Shown here: positions 33,232 through 43,506 of the stretch, one piece after another
Layout of the letters: each line of letters begins with the position of its first letter
How positions within the stretch are numbered: the stretch's first letter is position 1
From: Phoronis australis
Taxonomy: Eukaryota > Phoronida > Phoronidae
Assembly: GCA_002633005.1 (NCBI GenBank)
Contig: NMRA01000163.1
Coordinates: forward strand, 156,071 to 220,070
Direction: 5' to 3'
DNA: 64,000 nt
Made by a program: the position numbers and the translations under genes
The notes under the pieces: generated by a model
The model's database searches: none
Told to the model about the DNA's origin: nothing
Seen by the model: the letters and a program-made list of their open reading frames with translations, nothing else

Positions 33232-35434
33232 GTGTTGCTACATTTTGTAGAAATCAAGTAACCCCATTCAAGGCGGAAGATGGGTTGACAGGTTTGAAAG
33301 TTGACAGTGACTCAATTGATTGCTATGGTGACCTTTCACACTTCACAGAAAAAGAGCTAAAGGCTCTCTACAACGAAGGACGATGGGCAATAACTTTAAA
33401 ACCGTAGAGCCTTCATTTGGTGCTAACAAAAGAATGAAAAACTGGAATTTCACTTGTGTGCCACATTGCGCCCTAAACTGGTCATAGTTTACTCTACTCT
33501 TGATCTTTGCTAACAACTCTCAATGAATGTTCGGCTCTGCCAGTTAAGAACATCTTTACAAGACATCAACTCATATCCATAACAGTGCTAGCCCGGGGTT
33601 CATGACGTAAAAGTCTTAAATCAACAATCTATAAATAGTTCATAGAAATTACTTCAGTAAATAACAATAATGTGACCTTCTCAGAGATTTTTTGCTTAAG
33701 TGACATTTAGTTAGTTTGCCAAATAGTTGTGAGGAGCGTAACACCAAATTTCTGACTCAAGTGTTGAGTCACCTTTACCTAAACAGGATCCAGTCCAAAC
33801 TGTGCATGTAAGACTTCTCTTAATGCTCGACCCTCACACAACAAGCTCTTAATGTCTCATCTAATACAACCAGGCATTTGAGAAATGCATGAATAAGCCA
33901 TGTAAAGTCTGTATGCAATCAGGGATTAATCATTAATGCTTCTCATCGCTGTACATACAAAATCTGATTCAGGTCAGTCCCTGTTGAAATGGTTTATCAA
34001 GAGGTGTCTTAGACTTCTTCTCTTTGAAGTTGCCTATGCACAATGCAGAATATAAACTTTCAAAGAAATTTTCGTTAAAGAGAGATAATTAAAATAAACT
34101 TGATGTTTTAGTTACTCAATTTGAATTACGTGTGTCCAACATGTATTGCTTACTTGTTTGTAGCCACGGTAACAGTGACCAGGTACTGACGATCATTAAT
34201 GTATACTGTCCACGCGCTGACCCTAACAAACTTGACAGGCTCACTTTCAAACTGCCGTTCTATGAGCTGCTTCAACGCCGTGCAGAAGAGCTCCTTAAGA
34301 ATGGCAGGTAAACATGGTATATCTGTAGCTCACCTGTGGGATTCTACTAGTAGACTTTCAAATAACACATGGGTTGTGTTAAGCTCAAATTTATTTGCGA
34401 TTTTACTATTCCAATGCGTTATTTGTCGATGGGTGCAAAGATTGTAGTACACCCTTGCCCATTGAGCATGTTAAAATTGGATAGATTTTTCATTGTTTGT
34501 GACAGTGTTGAGCTGCTGACATTCCTTACAATGAACTTTTGTTGTGGAGGATTTGAACGTTCCTACCCTCAGCGAAGGCTTTCTTCAATGAATGGACTTA
34601 GCACTTCTCATTCTCATTTGCACACTCATGATGCAAAATAAAGTACAAAGTTATCTTATATTTTTAAAAGCAGACTTGATTGCGGGTTGTAAATGTTCTC
34701 TTACTTTATTTCGAGCTTTCTATTTTTCGTATTTTTTCATTATTTTGACTTTCTTGCTTGATGTAAATAATAAAAAGTACCCAATGATGTTCTGAGACAG
34801 TTACACAATAAAACCGGGAAGGAAGTGGATGGACCAGTACTTGTACGACAGTAGTAAGCCCACCGCTGATAATGATACAGGATCGGAAGAGGCAAAGGGG
34901 AGGGGCACTTTATTGACACATTTCGCCTCTTTCACTCGCACCAAATAGAGGCCTTCACCTGTTGGACGACTTTGACATCCACACGTTAAACTAACTACGA
35001 TACTCGCATTGACTATGTATTCGCCTACATAGATTTAGCACAGATTATATTTAAAGATTGTCATTCGGCGTGATGTAGTCGGTTCAAATCACTGTCCTGT
35101 TGTTGCTACTTTAAATTGTGAAAAAATCGCAGCCACCAGGTGTCCTCATGGTTGTGTGAAATATATGCCAGAGTTGGGAGGTAAGCAGAAGAATTTATCA
35201 GCATTCTTCGAAAAAGGTGACAAAAATAGATTCCATTCTGCATTTGACAAACTGCCTGGGAGTGAGGTATCAGAGGTCACTTCAAAAAGTGATGTAAAAC
35301 GGAGTTTGAGTCGAGACGATAGTGCAACTAAACGAGTGAAAACAAATGGAAAGAGTCAAACTAGTGTAATGAATTTCTTTACCAAGAAGCCCAACTCTCT
35401 CCAACCAAAGGTAGCAATAGAAGGAAACGGTTGA
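33232..35434 (+). pseudogene. APEX2: APEX2-like (AP endonuclease 2) pseudogene
   Basis: APEX2 is a nuclear class II AP endonuclease with 3'-phosphodiesterase activity that acts with PCNA in base-excision repair. Three blocks align in order: 33232-33403 (GVATFCRNQVTPF, CYGDLSHFTEKELKAL, EGRW), 34164-34307 (LTIINVYCPRADP, FYELLQRRAEELL, donor GTAAAC) and 34801-35434 (GRKWMDQYLYD, FTCW, TRIDYVF, HCPV, CPHGC, then a PCNA-box-like QTSVMNFF). The exon with the GDLN motif and the first exon are not visible, and there is no C-terminal zf-GRF. Block three has two frameshifts and at least two in-frame stops. The catalytic Asp of the usual SDHCP motif is Asn here (SNHCP). Introns are partly retained, so this is a decayed genomic copy and not a processed one. 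Confidence 0.75.
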
Positions 35435-35591
35435 GAGAGGTCATGTCAGGTATCACTTTTGTGAAAACTGTCTCGTCAGCATCCAAGGTATCAGTGAAGT
35501 CTCCTCTCAAATGAGATCACGTGACCTGTTTCCCGCCAGATGTGCGTTTGAAATTGTGCTGAAGATTTCTCAATTAACTTTCTGTATTTAA

Positions 35592-35593
35592 NN
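35592..35593. other. NN assembly join
   Basis: Two ambiguous bases immediately before the second copy of the 140-bp repeat. Confidence 0.8.
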
Positions 35594-35733
35594 CTAAAAG
35601 TAGTTCCAGAGGTGGCTTATCAGCCAATTATTCACGCATGCTGACTCACAATAGAAGCCTGATAAGAGTAAAGGTGGATAAATACAGTGTTCCTACAGAT
35701 TGTTGATTTAGTGGAGTTGTTCAGGACATGCAG
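35594..35733. repeat. 140-bp direct repeat, right copy
   Basis: See the left copy at 31725-31864. Sequence right of 35733 does not match sequence right of 31864. Confidence 0.85.
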
Positions 35734-36229
35734 GTAGATGTTGCTTGTTGAGAAGGTCCACGAATTAGGGTGACAACCATATGCTCATACATGAAAATAT
35801 ACCGATAAAATTTCTGACATTCATAATCTGCTTGAACGTGGCTAGAACAACAACCCTTCTGCAAAACCCTTCCAGTGAATAATTTGAAAGATAATGTCAC
35901 ATTGTGATGATCTGCAGGCATATATTTTTGTCAACGCATGTTGAAATCATTGAAAAATAAATGATTAATTTATTAGTTTTGAAATTAATATTTGCCCACA
36001 ACTAACTTCTTGGCACCTTTTGTCAACAACTTTTATCGTGTGAAAACCGAAAATTACAGCTTCGGCAAGCTACATGCTGAAAATATGGATTCAAAAGGAC
36101 TGTGTGGTTTTTCGAATTAAATGTGTTGTATGCCTTAAAATGCTGTATTAGTTCCCGTTTTCAATGTCACATGGGTGATAATTTCCAGTAATAATATTCA
36201 TTCCAAATTGTAACCTGTGCAATACTTGA

Positions 36230-36606
36230 TATTTCCAGGTGTCATCAGTGGGTAACTGCCGTGTCAGAGGTGATACAGAACTGATGCAGCAGGCAGTATC
36301 AACAAACAAGCCACCAACCAGATGAGTTCTCGAATGAGGGTTGCAGCTTTTCAACAAGCTTAGATCCACAGGATGGAAAACACAGTAGTCTATGTTGCTG
36401 GAAGGGTAGCGAGAAAATTACTCAACTTTCTTGTACGTTGTACATGCAGAAAGTCTTTTGTAAGCAGTGTGTCATCACTAACAAATAAACGAGTATGTGA
36501 CATTTCTCCACTATCAAATGTATTAAATACAATGTGTCGTTTGCGACATTCGGCGACTAAGTCACAGATATTAACCGGCAGCCCGTATGAAATCGATTGG
36601 AAATAG
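36230..36606 (+). pseudogene. P-element/THAP9-type transposase C-terminal fragment
   Basis: The frame from 36373 reads VVYVAGRVARKLLNFLVRCTCRKSF. This resembles the conserved 'hhYVAGYVhRKLhxxLxCxxC' motif near the C-terminus of P-element-like transposases. About 100 bp upstream in another frame is a GNCRVRGDTEL stretch, also reminiscent of that family. No DDE core or THAP domain is adjacent. A short relic; the family call rests mainly on one motif. Confidence 0.5.
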
Positions 36607-36838
36607 CTGGTGCGTGACGAAATAAACTTGGCAAAAAGACGAAGAAAGTTCAGGAAAAGCCGAAAGCCAGGTAGAGAAAACGCCACCAAGATGTCAGTTA
36701 GTCGGATAACTAAGCTGACTATACGTTTTGGACAAAACAAGCAAATCTGGCTAGGAGTGGGTCAAATCTGTTTGTTGTGGATGGGCCCACACGCAATGCA
36801 CTGAGGACCAGCGAAGGCATTGTTTTATGTTTGTCATA

Positions 36839-37025
36839 CAGCACACACAATCACGAATTTTTGTCCGACCGGTCGGCTAAAAATTAGCTGACCGGGTGCC
36901 GACCGCAGTGCCGACTCATAAGGCGACTCCCCAGCCTACCCTTCAGCCGACCGGCCATCAGCCGACTAGCTGGTCAGCTGCTATTTTTAGGCTAGAGTAG
37001 CAGCTGCGTAATAGGTTGTCAGGCT
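36839..37025 (-). repeat. Solo arm of the TA-flanked TIR family
   Basis: Begins at a TA (36837-36838) with CAGCACACACAATCACGAATTTTTGTCCG. In reverse complement it matches 55925-56132, including the shared GGGAGTCGCCTTATGAGTC. It is rich in CCGACCGG palindromes. I see no opposite end, so this is one arm or a truncated copy. Confidence 0.65.
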
Positions 37026-37973
37026 GATTCCGCTTTGCTTGTCGATGCATATTAGACTTAGCACAGGGTTAAATAAATTAACCTAGTTTTACTGTCTCCG
37101 TTACATGAGTTCACATCAGTTGTGTAACACCACTAATTCGAAGGTTGAAGGCAAGCGGTAATAGTAAACACTGGATTAGGGACAATACAACAAGTTTGGG
37201 ATAAAAACGTGAAGGTGTTTTTATATTTAATTTGACTCGTGACGTTAAAAAGTTGCATTAGATTGGCTCTTTCCTAGTCAATACAACGCCGTAGTCATTT
37301 TGTAAACGCAGCTATTTTTGACAGTCTTCGCCCACAATTGATTTTTGTTCGTGAAACGCCAAACTGCATCTTTTTGTGTTTTTTAAGTTATTCATGGGTG
37401 TTCTATCACGCGCCCATAATGATGGGATAGTGAGTGAGTTCTTACACCGCCAAGAGCTCTCACTACAGGGATTTTATTTTCATAGTATTAACCCTTGAAA
37501 TACAGACGCGAAATTCACGGACCAGTATGCCCTAAACCCACAGACTTCGATGGCTCTAATTTCGAAATCATATGGTTATGATTTCCACGAATTAGACGGT
37601 GACACCAAACACGGAATGACTACTGTTGAGGCTACAGCCAACTCTACCGGCTTTGCGCATTCCGTTTTCATGCATCAGTGACGATAAAATGTGAGCTAGT
37701 TACATGTACATGTAGGCCCCTATCAGTTGGTCGTTCACGCTGTTCCAAAAATAAATATTTTCTGTCAACATGTTGACAAATTATGTAAACAAAACAATTT
37801 CGAAAGGGAACATGTGAATACGAGGTGAAGAGGTATTTGTCTCTACGCGGCATATGTGCGTGAATCTTTGGTAAAGCGATTGTGATGTCAAAAAATGATA
37901 GAAAATGCATCAAGGTGCACTTTATGAGAAGCAAAGCGTCTGGTGATATTTCTAGCGTATGATCTGGCCACCT

Positions 37974-38118
37974 TGTTGTATTATCTATGTTCACTACTAG
38001 GTGATGCTCCCGGCATTCCCGTTTCTTATCGCCTGGAAGTAGAATAAACGATCACTGTTCTCACAATCGCCTTGTGTTTAGTTGATTATAGTCGAACTAC
38101 CCACGAAGTAACCCGACA
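37974..38118 (+). repeat. 5' LTR of the gypsy element
   Basis: A 145-bp terminal repeat starting TGTTGTATTATC and ending ACCCGACA. It differs from the 3' LTR by about ten substitutions and single-base indels, including TGTTG versus TGATG at the start. The divergence indicates that the insertion is not recent. Confidence 0.85.
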
Positions 38119-38138
38119 TGGTGGCAGCGGTGGGATTA
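38119..38138 (+). promoter_or_regulatory. Primer-binding site
   Basis: TGGTGGCAGCGGTGGGATTA lies directly against the 5' LTR. The TGG start fits pairing with a tRNA CCA end. I have not assigned the tRNA. Confidence 0.65.
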
Positions 38139-38264
38139 TAGAACACTCAAGTAACTATTGAAAGTGATTTTTTTAAAAACATTTGACTGTCTAAATTATC
38201 GTGAATTTGTGCCGACCTCACCCGTGACCTCACCTCGCCGTCACCGCCTGTGCACAAAACGACA

Positions 38265-38950
38265 ATGACAACCAAAATGCCCGTCATGAATTGGCAGTAT
38301 GAGCCACTGTGCGATTCTTTTCGTGCCTTCCGAGCACGAATGGACCTCTTTTTAGTAGACAATGACGTCACCGACACTACTAAGAAAGTGACCAAGATAA
38401 AAATAGCGCTTGGAGTTGAGGGCATGCGCCGGATTCTCAACTCGGGAATGAGCACCACCGACCAAAACAAACCTGAGAAACTGTACAACCTGATTGAACA
38501 ACAAGTAGATGCAACAACCAAAGTAAACTTTCGTGTACATCGTTTGGAACTGTCAACCATGCGACAGAAGCCTGACGAAACAATCACTGACTACATGTCT
38601 CGCCTGCGAGAAAAGGCAAACAAATGCGAACTGCCTGACGGTGAACTGGCTGAACGGCTAATTGAGATGATAATACTTTCGACACCTTTCGAGGATTTCC
38701 GAAAAGTTACTAACAAAAGAAAAAGGCCATCCTATCGCATCAATAATCGAGAAAGGGCGCGAGTATGAAGCTATAAAACCTTCTGAACAGTCAATCACAG
38801 AAATGAGTGAAGTCAGTGGATGCCATCACACCTGCACGTAACATAGACTGCAGCAACTGTGGAACAAAACACCCACCCAAAAGATGCCCTGCATTCCATG
38901 ATGAGTGTTCTCAATGCCACAACATGGGTCATTGGGAGAAATGCTGCAAA
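38265..38950 (+). pseudogene. gag region of the gypsy element
   Basis: Capsid-like frame from the ATG at about 38265, with an RLELSTMRQKPDETITDYM stretch typical of the retrotransposon gag domain. The frame breaks near 38705 and again near 38800. It resumes as a nucleocapsid-like segment with Cys/His zinc-knuckle motifs (CSNCGTKHPPKRC, then CSQCHNMGHWEKCC). Capsid and RNA-binding roles are known for the family. This copy is not intact. Confidence 0.75.
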
Positions 38951-39189
38951 ATTAAACGTCGACAAACCCAGGGCACCCATGACAAACAAAAACCCCAAAA
39001 ACATGGACAACGTCAAAAACGCCAGCGTCCACACCAAAAACAACACCAGAGCACTGGACGATCACACCAGAAGAAGACACACCACATTGAGCTGAACTCC
39101 AGCGACGATGATGACAGCTCTGCGTTTACATTCCACTCCATAACCCCATCAGACCCAGATGAATTCCCAGACGTACACCCAATTATCAA

Positions 39190-39718
39190 GCCCCGTCCTC
39201 GCGAGGAAGTTTTTTGCACACTGGATATCAAATGTCCAGATATTCGAGGCAAACATCACCTATATGCTAAGGTCGAACCCAGACCAGGTTGCAACACCCT
39301 ACCACTACGTACTGTGAAAATCATGTACCCCGACAATTGGCAAGCCGAGCTACACCCAACTAGCAGAACTCTCTCTGCATATAACAACACGTCGATACCC
39401 TGCCTTGGTTACATCGACTTACAGTGCCGCTTCAAATCGCCCGACTGGCTTCAGCAGAGATTCTATGTTGTTAACGTGGAAAACCCGTCCATCATTGGTC
39501 TACCCGCGTGTGAAGCCGTGAAGCTTATAATTATCAACGTCGACGCGACATCGCCTAACCCATCTATCTCATCAACCCCAGATGCACCGATCAACACCAC
39601 TGATGACCTCATTCAGATGTTCCCTGATCATTTTGAAAAAGTTGGAAACATGCCAGGCCCAGTGCGCCTACATTTTAAGGATGACGCGATTCCTTCCATC
39701 GACCCACCAAGAAAGTGA
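39190..39718 (+). pseudogene. Aspartic protease region, active site lost
   Basis: Follows the zinc knuckles in the same open frame (38807-39718). LYAKVEPRPGCNTLPLRTV aligns with the protease start, but the usual Asp-Thr/Ser-Gly triad is replaced by EPRPG. The downstream IIGLPACE motif is kept. The frame stops at 39716-39718. The domain cannot be catalytic as written. Confidence 0.7.
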
Positions 39719-39719
39719 A

Positions 39720-40950
39720 GCGTACATCTTAAACCCAAAATCAAGGACCAGCTTGACGGCATGGAGAAGCAAGGCATCATTCGCAAAGTTACTGACCATA
39801 CGGACTGATGCAACTCAATAGTCGTAACCACGAAGAAGGACTCCTCGATCCGAATATGTCTTGACCCCAGAAGACTTAACAATGCCCTGAAGCGGTGTCC
39901 TCACAAGATACCCACACTCGAGGAACTCAACCCTGAATTTGCTAACGCCAAATACTTCTCGAAGCTTGATGCCAAAACTGGTTACTGGTCCTGGCGCCTT
40001 GATGAAACCTCGCAGCTTCTCACCACCTTCCGTACACCATTTGGGCGATGTTGCTACCTTCCACTGCCTTTTAGCCTGCCTGTATCACATGACCTGTTCC
40101 AACAGAAAATGGACAACACCTGCCAAGTCCCAGGCTGTGTCGGAATTGCTGACGACATTGCGGTCTTTGGAGTGACCGAGGCAGAGCATGACGAGCGTCT
40201 ACGCCACCTTCTACGTGTTGCAGAGAAATTTGGATTGGTCTTCAACAGCACCAAGTGTGACATGAAGGTGGATCACATTAATTTCTTTGGATCACTCTTC
40301 ACGAAAGACAGTATCAAGCTGATCCTCAGAAAGTGGAAGACATTCGTGTATTGCCGACACCCCAGAACAAAGAAGATCTTCACAGAGCCTTGGGTATCTT
40401 CAACTACATGTCTGCCCACATACCATCATATGCAGACAAATCTGCCATACTCCGTGAGGTGTTGAAGAAGACTGTCCCGTTCGACTGGCATGAAGACCAT
40501 GAACAGGCATTCGAAAATCTCAAGTCTTACATCTCANAAGTCCCAGGCTGTGTCGGAATTGCTGACGACATTGCGGTCTTTGGAGCGACCGAGGCAGAGC
40601 ATGACGAGCGTCTACGCCACCTTCTACGTGTTGCAGAGAAATTTGGATTGGTCTTCAACAGCACCAAGTGTGACATGAAGGTGGATCACATTAATTTCTT
40701 TGGATCACTCTACACGAAAGACGGTATCAGGCCTGATCCTCAGAAAGTGGAAGACATTCGTGCATTGCCGACACCCCAGAACAAAGAATATCTCCACAGA
40801 GCCTTGGGTATCTTCAACTACATCTCTGCCCACATACCATCATATACAGACAAATCTGCCATACTCCGTGAGCTGTTGAAGAAGACTGTCCCGTTCGACT
40901 GGCATGAAGACCATGAACAGGCATTCGAAAATCTCAAGTCCTACATCTCA
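39720..40950 (+). pseudogene. Reverse transcriptase region, with a duplicated 412-bp segment
   Basis: Motifs in order: an IVVTTKKDSSIRICLDPRRLN stretch, YFSKLDAKTGYW (first catalytic Asp), FRTPFG, and IADDIAVFG (the YxDD-like box). A stop lies near 39807 and the frame shifts around 40090-40330. Segment 40125-40536 recurs as 40538-40950 with an N between, so the DD box and the thumb region occur twice. The duplicate is more likely an assembly overlap than part of the element. Confidence 0.8.
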
Positions 40951-42381
40951 CCTGAATCCTGTCTAGCATATCATGACAAGAACCTACCCTTAACCCTGGA
41001 AGTCGATGCATCCCAGAAAGGGCTGGGAGCCTGCCTATCTCAGAGTGGCAAACCTGTGTCATTCGCATCTAAAGCACTGTCACCAACACAATCAAACTAT
41101 TCTAACATAGAACGAGAAACCCTTGGTCTTGTTTTCGGCATAACAAGATTCCATACATATCTCTTTGGACGCAGTTTTGAAGTCGTCACAGACCACCGCC
41201 CTCTAGTGATGATCTGGAACAAGCCACTTACTAGTGCTTCGCCGAGACTCCAGCGACTGCTTGTCAAGATCCAAGACTACGATTTCAACATCGTCAACCA
41301 GCTAGGTAGTAAGATGATCCTGTCACATGCGCTTAGTCGCCTACCAAACCCGACTAAGACTGAAGACGTCCCTCTTGACATCTCGGTAGATGGTGTCAGC
41401 ATTGACCTCATCAACTTCGGCACACACGCGCGGAATGCCTTACGAGACGAAGTCGGCAAAGATCCTACTCTCCAGGCTCTCTACCAAACCATCATCACCG
41501 GATGGCCAGACACAATAGCAGAGCTGCCTACCGATCTCCGATCATATTGGAGCTTTCGCGACGAGTTGGGTGTGTCCGATGGTATAATCTTCAAAGGTCG
41601 CCAAGTGTTGATCCCAAAACCACTGCGAGAAGATATACTAAAGCAGCTCCACACAGGACATCAAGGCATAAATCGCACTCGACGACTGGCTAGACAGAGT
41701 GTGTACTGGCCACGTATCAACGACGATATCGAGAAGATGGTTAAATCATGCAGAACATGCGACGAGCTTCGGGACCAAAACCGACCACAACCCTTGCACC
41801 TACACTTTGTACCGTCCACGCCATGGACGAAATTAGAATCCGATATTTTCGAACACCAAGGCACTAGCTATCTTGTGATTGCAGACTACCATTCGAAATA
41901 TCCAATAGTGCACAAGTTGGAGAGATTATACTGTGACTATGTCACAGAGGTGACCAAACGCACCATCTGTTTTTTCGGTACACTGAGAGAGATTGTGACT
42001 GACATTGGGCCACAATACATTGGCAGAGCGCACGCAACGATGTGTCGAGAACTTGGGATCAACCACATAACATCATCCCCAAGATACCCACGATCCAACG
42101 GCTTCGCGGAACGTATGGTGAAAACAGTAAAGAGCATACTGAAGAAGTCCATCAAATCAGGTCAAGACTTCTCAATGGCATTAATGCTTTTTCGCACCAC
42201 TCCAATCGACGCACATCTTCCATCACCTGCAGAAATGTTATTCGGCAGACCTGTTCGCTCATTGCTTCCTAGCTACCACTCACCGGATGTCCGTTCCCCA
42301 GACTACTCAACTCATTACCATCGCCTGCTAACCAAACGTCAAAACATGGCTGAATACCATGATCAGAAGTACTCTGCTTAA
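40951..42381 (+). CDS. RNase H and integrase region of the gypsy element
   Basis: An open frame reaching a TAA at 42379-42381. RNase H: LEVDASQKGLGA, NIERETLGLV and VVTDHRPL supply the Asp, Glu and Asp. Integrase: an H-H-C-C zinc finger (HTGHQG, CRTCDE), then the core with Asp in ESDIFE, Asp in VTDIGPQ (Asn in most relatives where Ile is here) and Glu in FAERMVK. Most catalytic positions are kept, so this part decayed later or less than gag and protease. Confidence 0.8.
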   Translation, partial: PESCLAYHDKNLPLTLEVDASQKGLGACLSQSGKPVSFASKALSPTQSNYSNIERETLGLVFGITRFHTYLFGRSFEVVTDHRPLVMIWNKPLTSASPRLQRLLVKIQDYDFNIVNQLGSKMILSHALSRLPNPTKTEDVPLDISVDGVSIDLINFGTHARNALRDEVGKDPTLQALYQTIITGWPDTIAELPTDLRSYWSFRDELGVSDGIIFKGRQVLIPKPLREDILKQLHTGHQGINRTRRLARQSVYWPRINDDIEKMVKSCRTCDELRDQNRPQPLHLHFVPSTPWTKLESDIFEHQGTSYLVIADYHSKYPIVHKLERLYCDYVTEVTKRTICFFGTLREIVTDIGPQYIGRAHATMCRELGINHITSSPRYPRSNGFAERMVKTVKSILKKSIKSGQDFSMALMLFRTTPIDAHLPSPAEMLFGRPVRSLLPSYHSPDVRSPDYSTHYHRLLTKRQNMAEYHDQKYSA

Positions 42382-42675
42382 CATTTACCACCCCTGCATG
42401 TCGGACAACCTGTAACTATTCGTGACGTACAGACCGGAATATGGAAGCCCGCTGAGATAACACATGTTCGCCCAGAACATAGGTCCTACGAAGTGTCAAC
42501 TGATGGTCGACCACCTGTGCGCCGCAACCGAAGTCACATTCGTGAAGTTGTCTCTGATGAGACCACCAGCACTGCAGAACCCGCCAGCAACCGCACGTCT
42601 AGCGATGCACCATATTTGACCAGATCAGGACGAGTCAGTGTACCCCCATCCCGTATAGTGGACTACTCTGGATGA
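42382..42675 (+). pseudogene. Integrase C-terminal tail
   Basis: After the stop, the codons (partly in another frame) read as a basic tail, with IWKPAEITHVRPEHRSY, RRNRSHIRE and LTRSGRVSVPPSRIVDYSG. This is typical for the end of a Mag-like pol. Stop at 42673-42675. Confidence 0.6.
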
Positions 42676-42940
42676 ACATTACGAGCACTAATTTGATATA
42701 TCTGTGTAGTTAAGAGACTGCAGTTTAGGCCACGCGAGCTTTTTTATACCTTTGCATTAGAAGGAAGGAGATGATGTATTATCTATGNTCAGTGTCCCCC
42801 ATCCCGTATAGTGGACTACTCTGGATGAACATTACGAGCACTAATTTGATATATCTGTGTAGTTAAGAGACTGCAGTTTAGGCCACGCGAGCTTTTTAAT
42901 ACCTTTGCATTAGAAGGAAGGAGATGATGTATTATCTATG
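42635..42940. repeat. Duplicated 150-bp segment around the N at 42788
   Basis: 42635-42787 is repeated as 42789-42940 with two or three differences. Both copies end in the start of the 3' LTR. Same single-N signature as the other joins. Confidence 0.85.
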
Positions 42941-43068
42941 TTCACTACTAGGTGACGCTCCCGGCATTCCCGTTTCTTATCGCCGGAAGTAGAATTAACG
43001 ATCACTGTTCTCATCCTTGCCTTGTGTGTACTTGATTATAGTCAAACTACCCACGAAGTAACCCGACA
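42925..43068 (+). repeat. 3' LTR of the gypsy element
   Basis: 144 bp, TGATGTATTATC to ACCCGACA, preceded by the purine tract 42912-42924 and followed by CACCT. Confidence 0.85.
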
Positions 43069-43073
43069 CACCT

Positions 43074-43506
43074 TAGGAAGTAAGTAACGCTGAATGACAC
43101 CTGACAACTACATGTGAGGCGCAAAAATAAAAAATATCATGCTTGTATCGCCCCCCTCCCCTCTCCCCGAGTTTTACACTTTCCAATGAGTCACCACGCG
43201 AGATTTGGTTCTGTTTCAGTCCTAAAATCGCAGAAGAATTCTTCTGTGCTCAGCTGTAAGAAGACCTACAATTTTTTGAAACGGTGCTCAATCTTAAAAA
43301 AAATTTCCTACATGACAGTGCTTTATCAGAAATGCCAAGCACACGCAGCATTGTAAGACAGAGACATTGGCGTTTCCATATGTCCACAAAAGTGCTTTAA
43401 TGAGTGTGTTCTAATTTGTTCATTTGGCTTTTCTACACTGGCGAATACGGCCAACATGGTGTTTTTAAAGAAGTCCAATTTTAAGGGCATTTTCAAAAAT
43501 TAGTGT
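43074..43506. other. No recognised gene
   Basis: Short flank between the gypsy element and repeat unit C. Nothing recognised. Confidence 0.5.

Larger units (their letters stand above)
37974..43068 (+). mobile_element. Ty3/gypsy LTR retrotransposon (Mag-like), degraded
   Basis: Flanked by the 5-bp target duplication CACCT (37969-37973 and 43069-43073). LTRs of about 145 bp begin TG and end CA. A primer-binding region beginning TGGTGGCAGCGG follows the 5' LTR, and a purine-rich AGAAGGAAGGAGA precedes the 3' LTR. The order is gag, protease, RT, RNase H, integrase, as in Ty3/gypsy. The integrase style suggests the Mag group; this is an inference. Frameshifts, stops and two single-N duplications (40537, 42788) interrupt it. 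Some of these may be assembly errors, others are real decay. Confidence 0.85.

Noticed and set aside
36390-36740. 116-codon minus-strand frame
   Set aside because: Antisense of the transposase C-terminal fragment, whose + strand reading carries the recognisable motif.
38147-38587. 146-codon minus-strand frame
   Set aside because: Antisense shadow of the gypsy gag region.
40125-40950. Tandem reverse-transcriptase domains as a biological novelty
   Set aside because: The two copies are near-identical and separated by exactly one N, which favours an assembly overlap.
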